Part shown: piece by piece, positions 4,972 to 5,338 of the stretch
Layout: every line of letters starts with the position of its first letter
How positions within the stretch are numbered: position 1 is the stretch's first letter
Assembly: GCA_003170375.1 (NCBI GenBank)
Contig: PMZN01000101.1
Span: forward strand, 1 to 5,338
Reading direction: 5' to 3'
Length of the DNA: 5,338 nt
From: Acidimicrobiaceae bacterium
GTDB lineage: Bacteria > Actinomycetota > Acidimicrobiia > Acidimicrobiales > Bog-793
The notes under the pieces: model-generated
What the model was told of the DNA's origin: nothing
Databases searched by the model: none
What the model saw: the letters and a program-made list of their open reading frames with translations, nothing else
Made by a program: the position numbers and the translations under genes

Positions 4972-5290
4972 GATAACGAATCGAGATGACCAAATGCCCG
5001 GAGTACTCGCTAGGACGCCACCGCTACGCAACGATCGCTGTGGTCTGACTGTCAGGCTCCCAGCAGTCAGAAGGCGAGAGCGGCGACCGATCTGGACTAT
5101 GAGCTTCTGCGGCTTCGATACAACTTCTGAGCAGTTCCCTACACCATGAAACGGACCCACCAAGTGCCATACGACAAGGTCAGTTCGCGAGAAGTGGCTA
5201 CACGGCGAAGGCAGCACGTACCACGCCGCCGGAGACTGTTGCAGAGCACGGCGGCGGCACTCTGAGTCTGGACCGAGGGAAGGCATCTCC
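4972..5290. other. Intergenic region with two possible hairpins
   Basis: These 319 bases contain no supported gene. An 8-bp stem, TCTGACTG (5044-5051) with CAGTCAGA (5064-5071), encloses a 12-nt loop and could be a weak terminator for the DUF4389 gene, although no T-run follows. A GC-rich stem, GCCGCCG (5225-5231) with CGGCGGC (5249-5255), lies 35 nt before the next start and could affect its leader. A 39-codon basic ORF at 5146-5265 has no clear ribosome binding site and is not called. Confidence 0.5.
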
Positions 5291-5338
5291 ATGAAGGCAA
5301 AGCGGATCTACAGCCCCAGTCGGATCGTTGCCCTGGTG
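5291..5338 (+). CDS. Start of an unidentified membrane-anchored or exported protein, truncated by window end
   Basis: An ATG with a good Shine-Dalgarno GAGGGAAGG (5275-5283, 7-nt spacing) opens a frame that runs off the window. Only 16 residues are visible, MKAKRIYSPSRIVALV: a positively charged start leading into a hydrophobic stretch, as in a signal peptide or N-terminal membrane anchor. Some actinobacterial secreted alpha/beta hydrolases begin in a similar way, but this is a loose resemblance from memory and too little is present to assign a family. Confidence 0.55.
   Translation, partial: MKAKRIYSPSRIVALV

Noticed and set aside
4871..5149. 92-aa plus-strand ORF starting inside the DUF4389 gene
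   Set aside because: Its start is internal to a solid gene with no good ribosome binding site, and its translation has no recognisable domain.

Overview
The window is high-GC DNA with GC-rich third codon positions. Its genes look actinobacterial: an IS21-type transposition module, a small winged-helix regulator of a kind common in Actinomycetota, and DUF4386 and DUF4389 membrane proteins. The phylum is an inference from these gene families and base composition. No rRNA, tRNA or CRISPR array was seen.

Positions 1 to about 2477 are the right-hand part of an IS21-family insertion sequence whose left end lies outside the window. It carries the 3' portion of istA (DDE transposase), a 59-codon ORF at 1049-1228, istB (AAA+ transposition helper) and a 93-aa putative zinc-binding protein. 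All three gene junctions are ATGA stop/start overlaps, so the four genes form one translationally coupled unit. A cluster of four 23-24 bp tandem units (2376-2468) follows, typical of the multiple transposase-binding sites at IS21 ends. The most likely outer tip is near 2477.

Positions 2478 to 3466 hold a 104-aa winged-helix regulator on the minus strand (2646-2960) and a regulatory stretch of about 500 bp. That stretch contains three short palindromes, one of them inside the spacer of a weak candidate plus-strand promoter, and one doubtful small ORF (3118-3441) with GC-rich third positions and a hydrophobic C-terminus.

Positions 3467 to 4971 hold two plus-strand membrane-protein genes, a six-helix DUF4386 protein and a DUF4389 protein built from two tandem copies of the same motif set. 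They are 80 bp apart, each has a good Shine-Dalgarno sequence, and they are probably co-transcribed. The divergent regulator may control them, but this is only inferred from position and palindromes.

Positions 4972 to 5290 are mostly non-coding with two possible hairpins. A further gene begins at 5291 with a good ribosome binding site and runs off the window. No fully new system is evident. The most unusual parts are the extra small ORFs in the IS21 operon and the duplication at the istB/zinc-protein junction.
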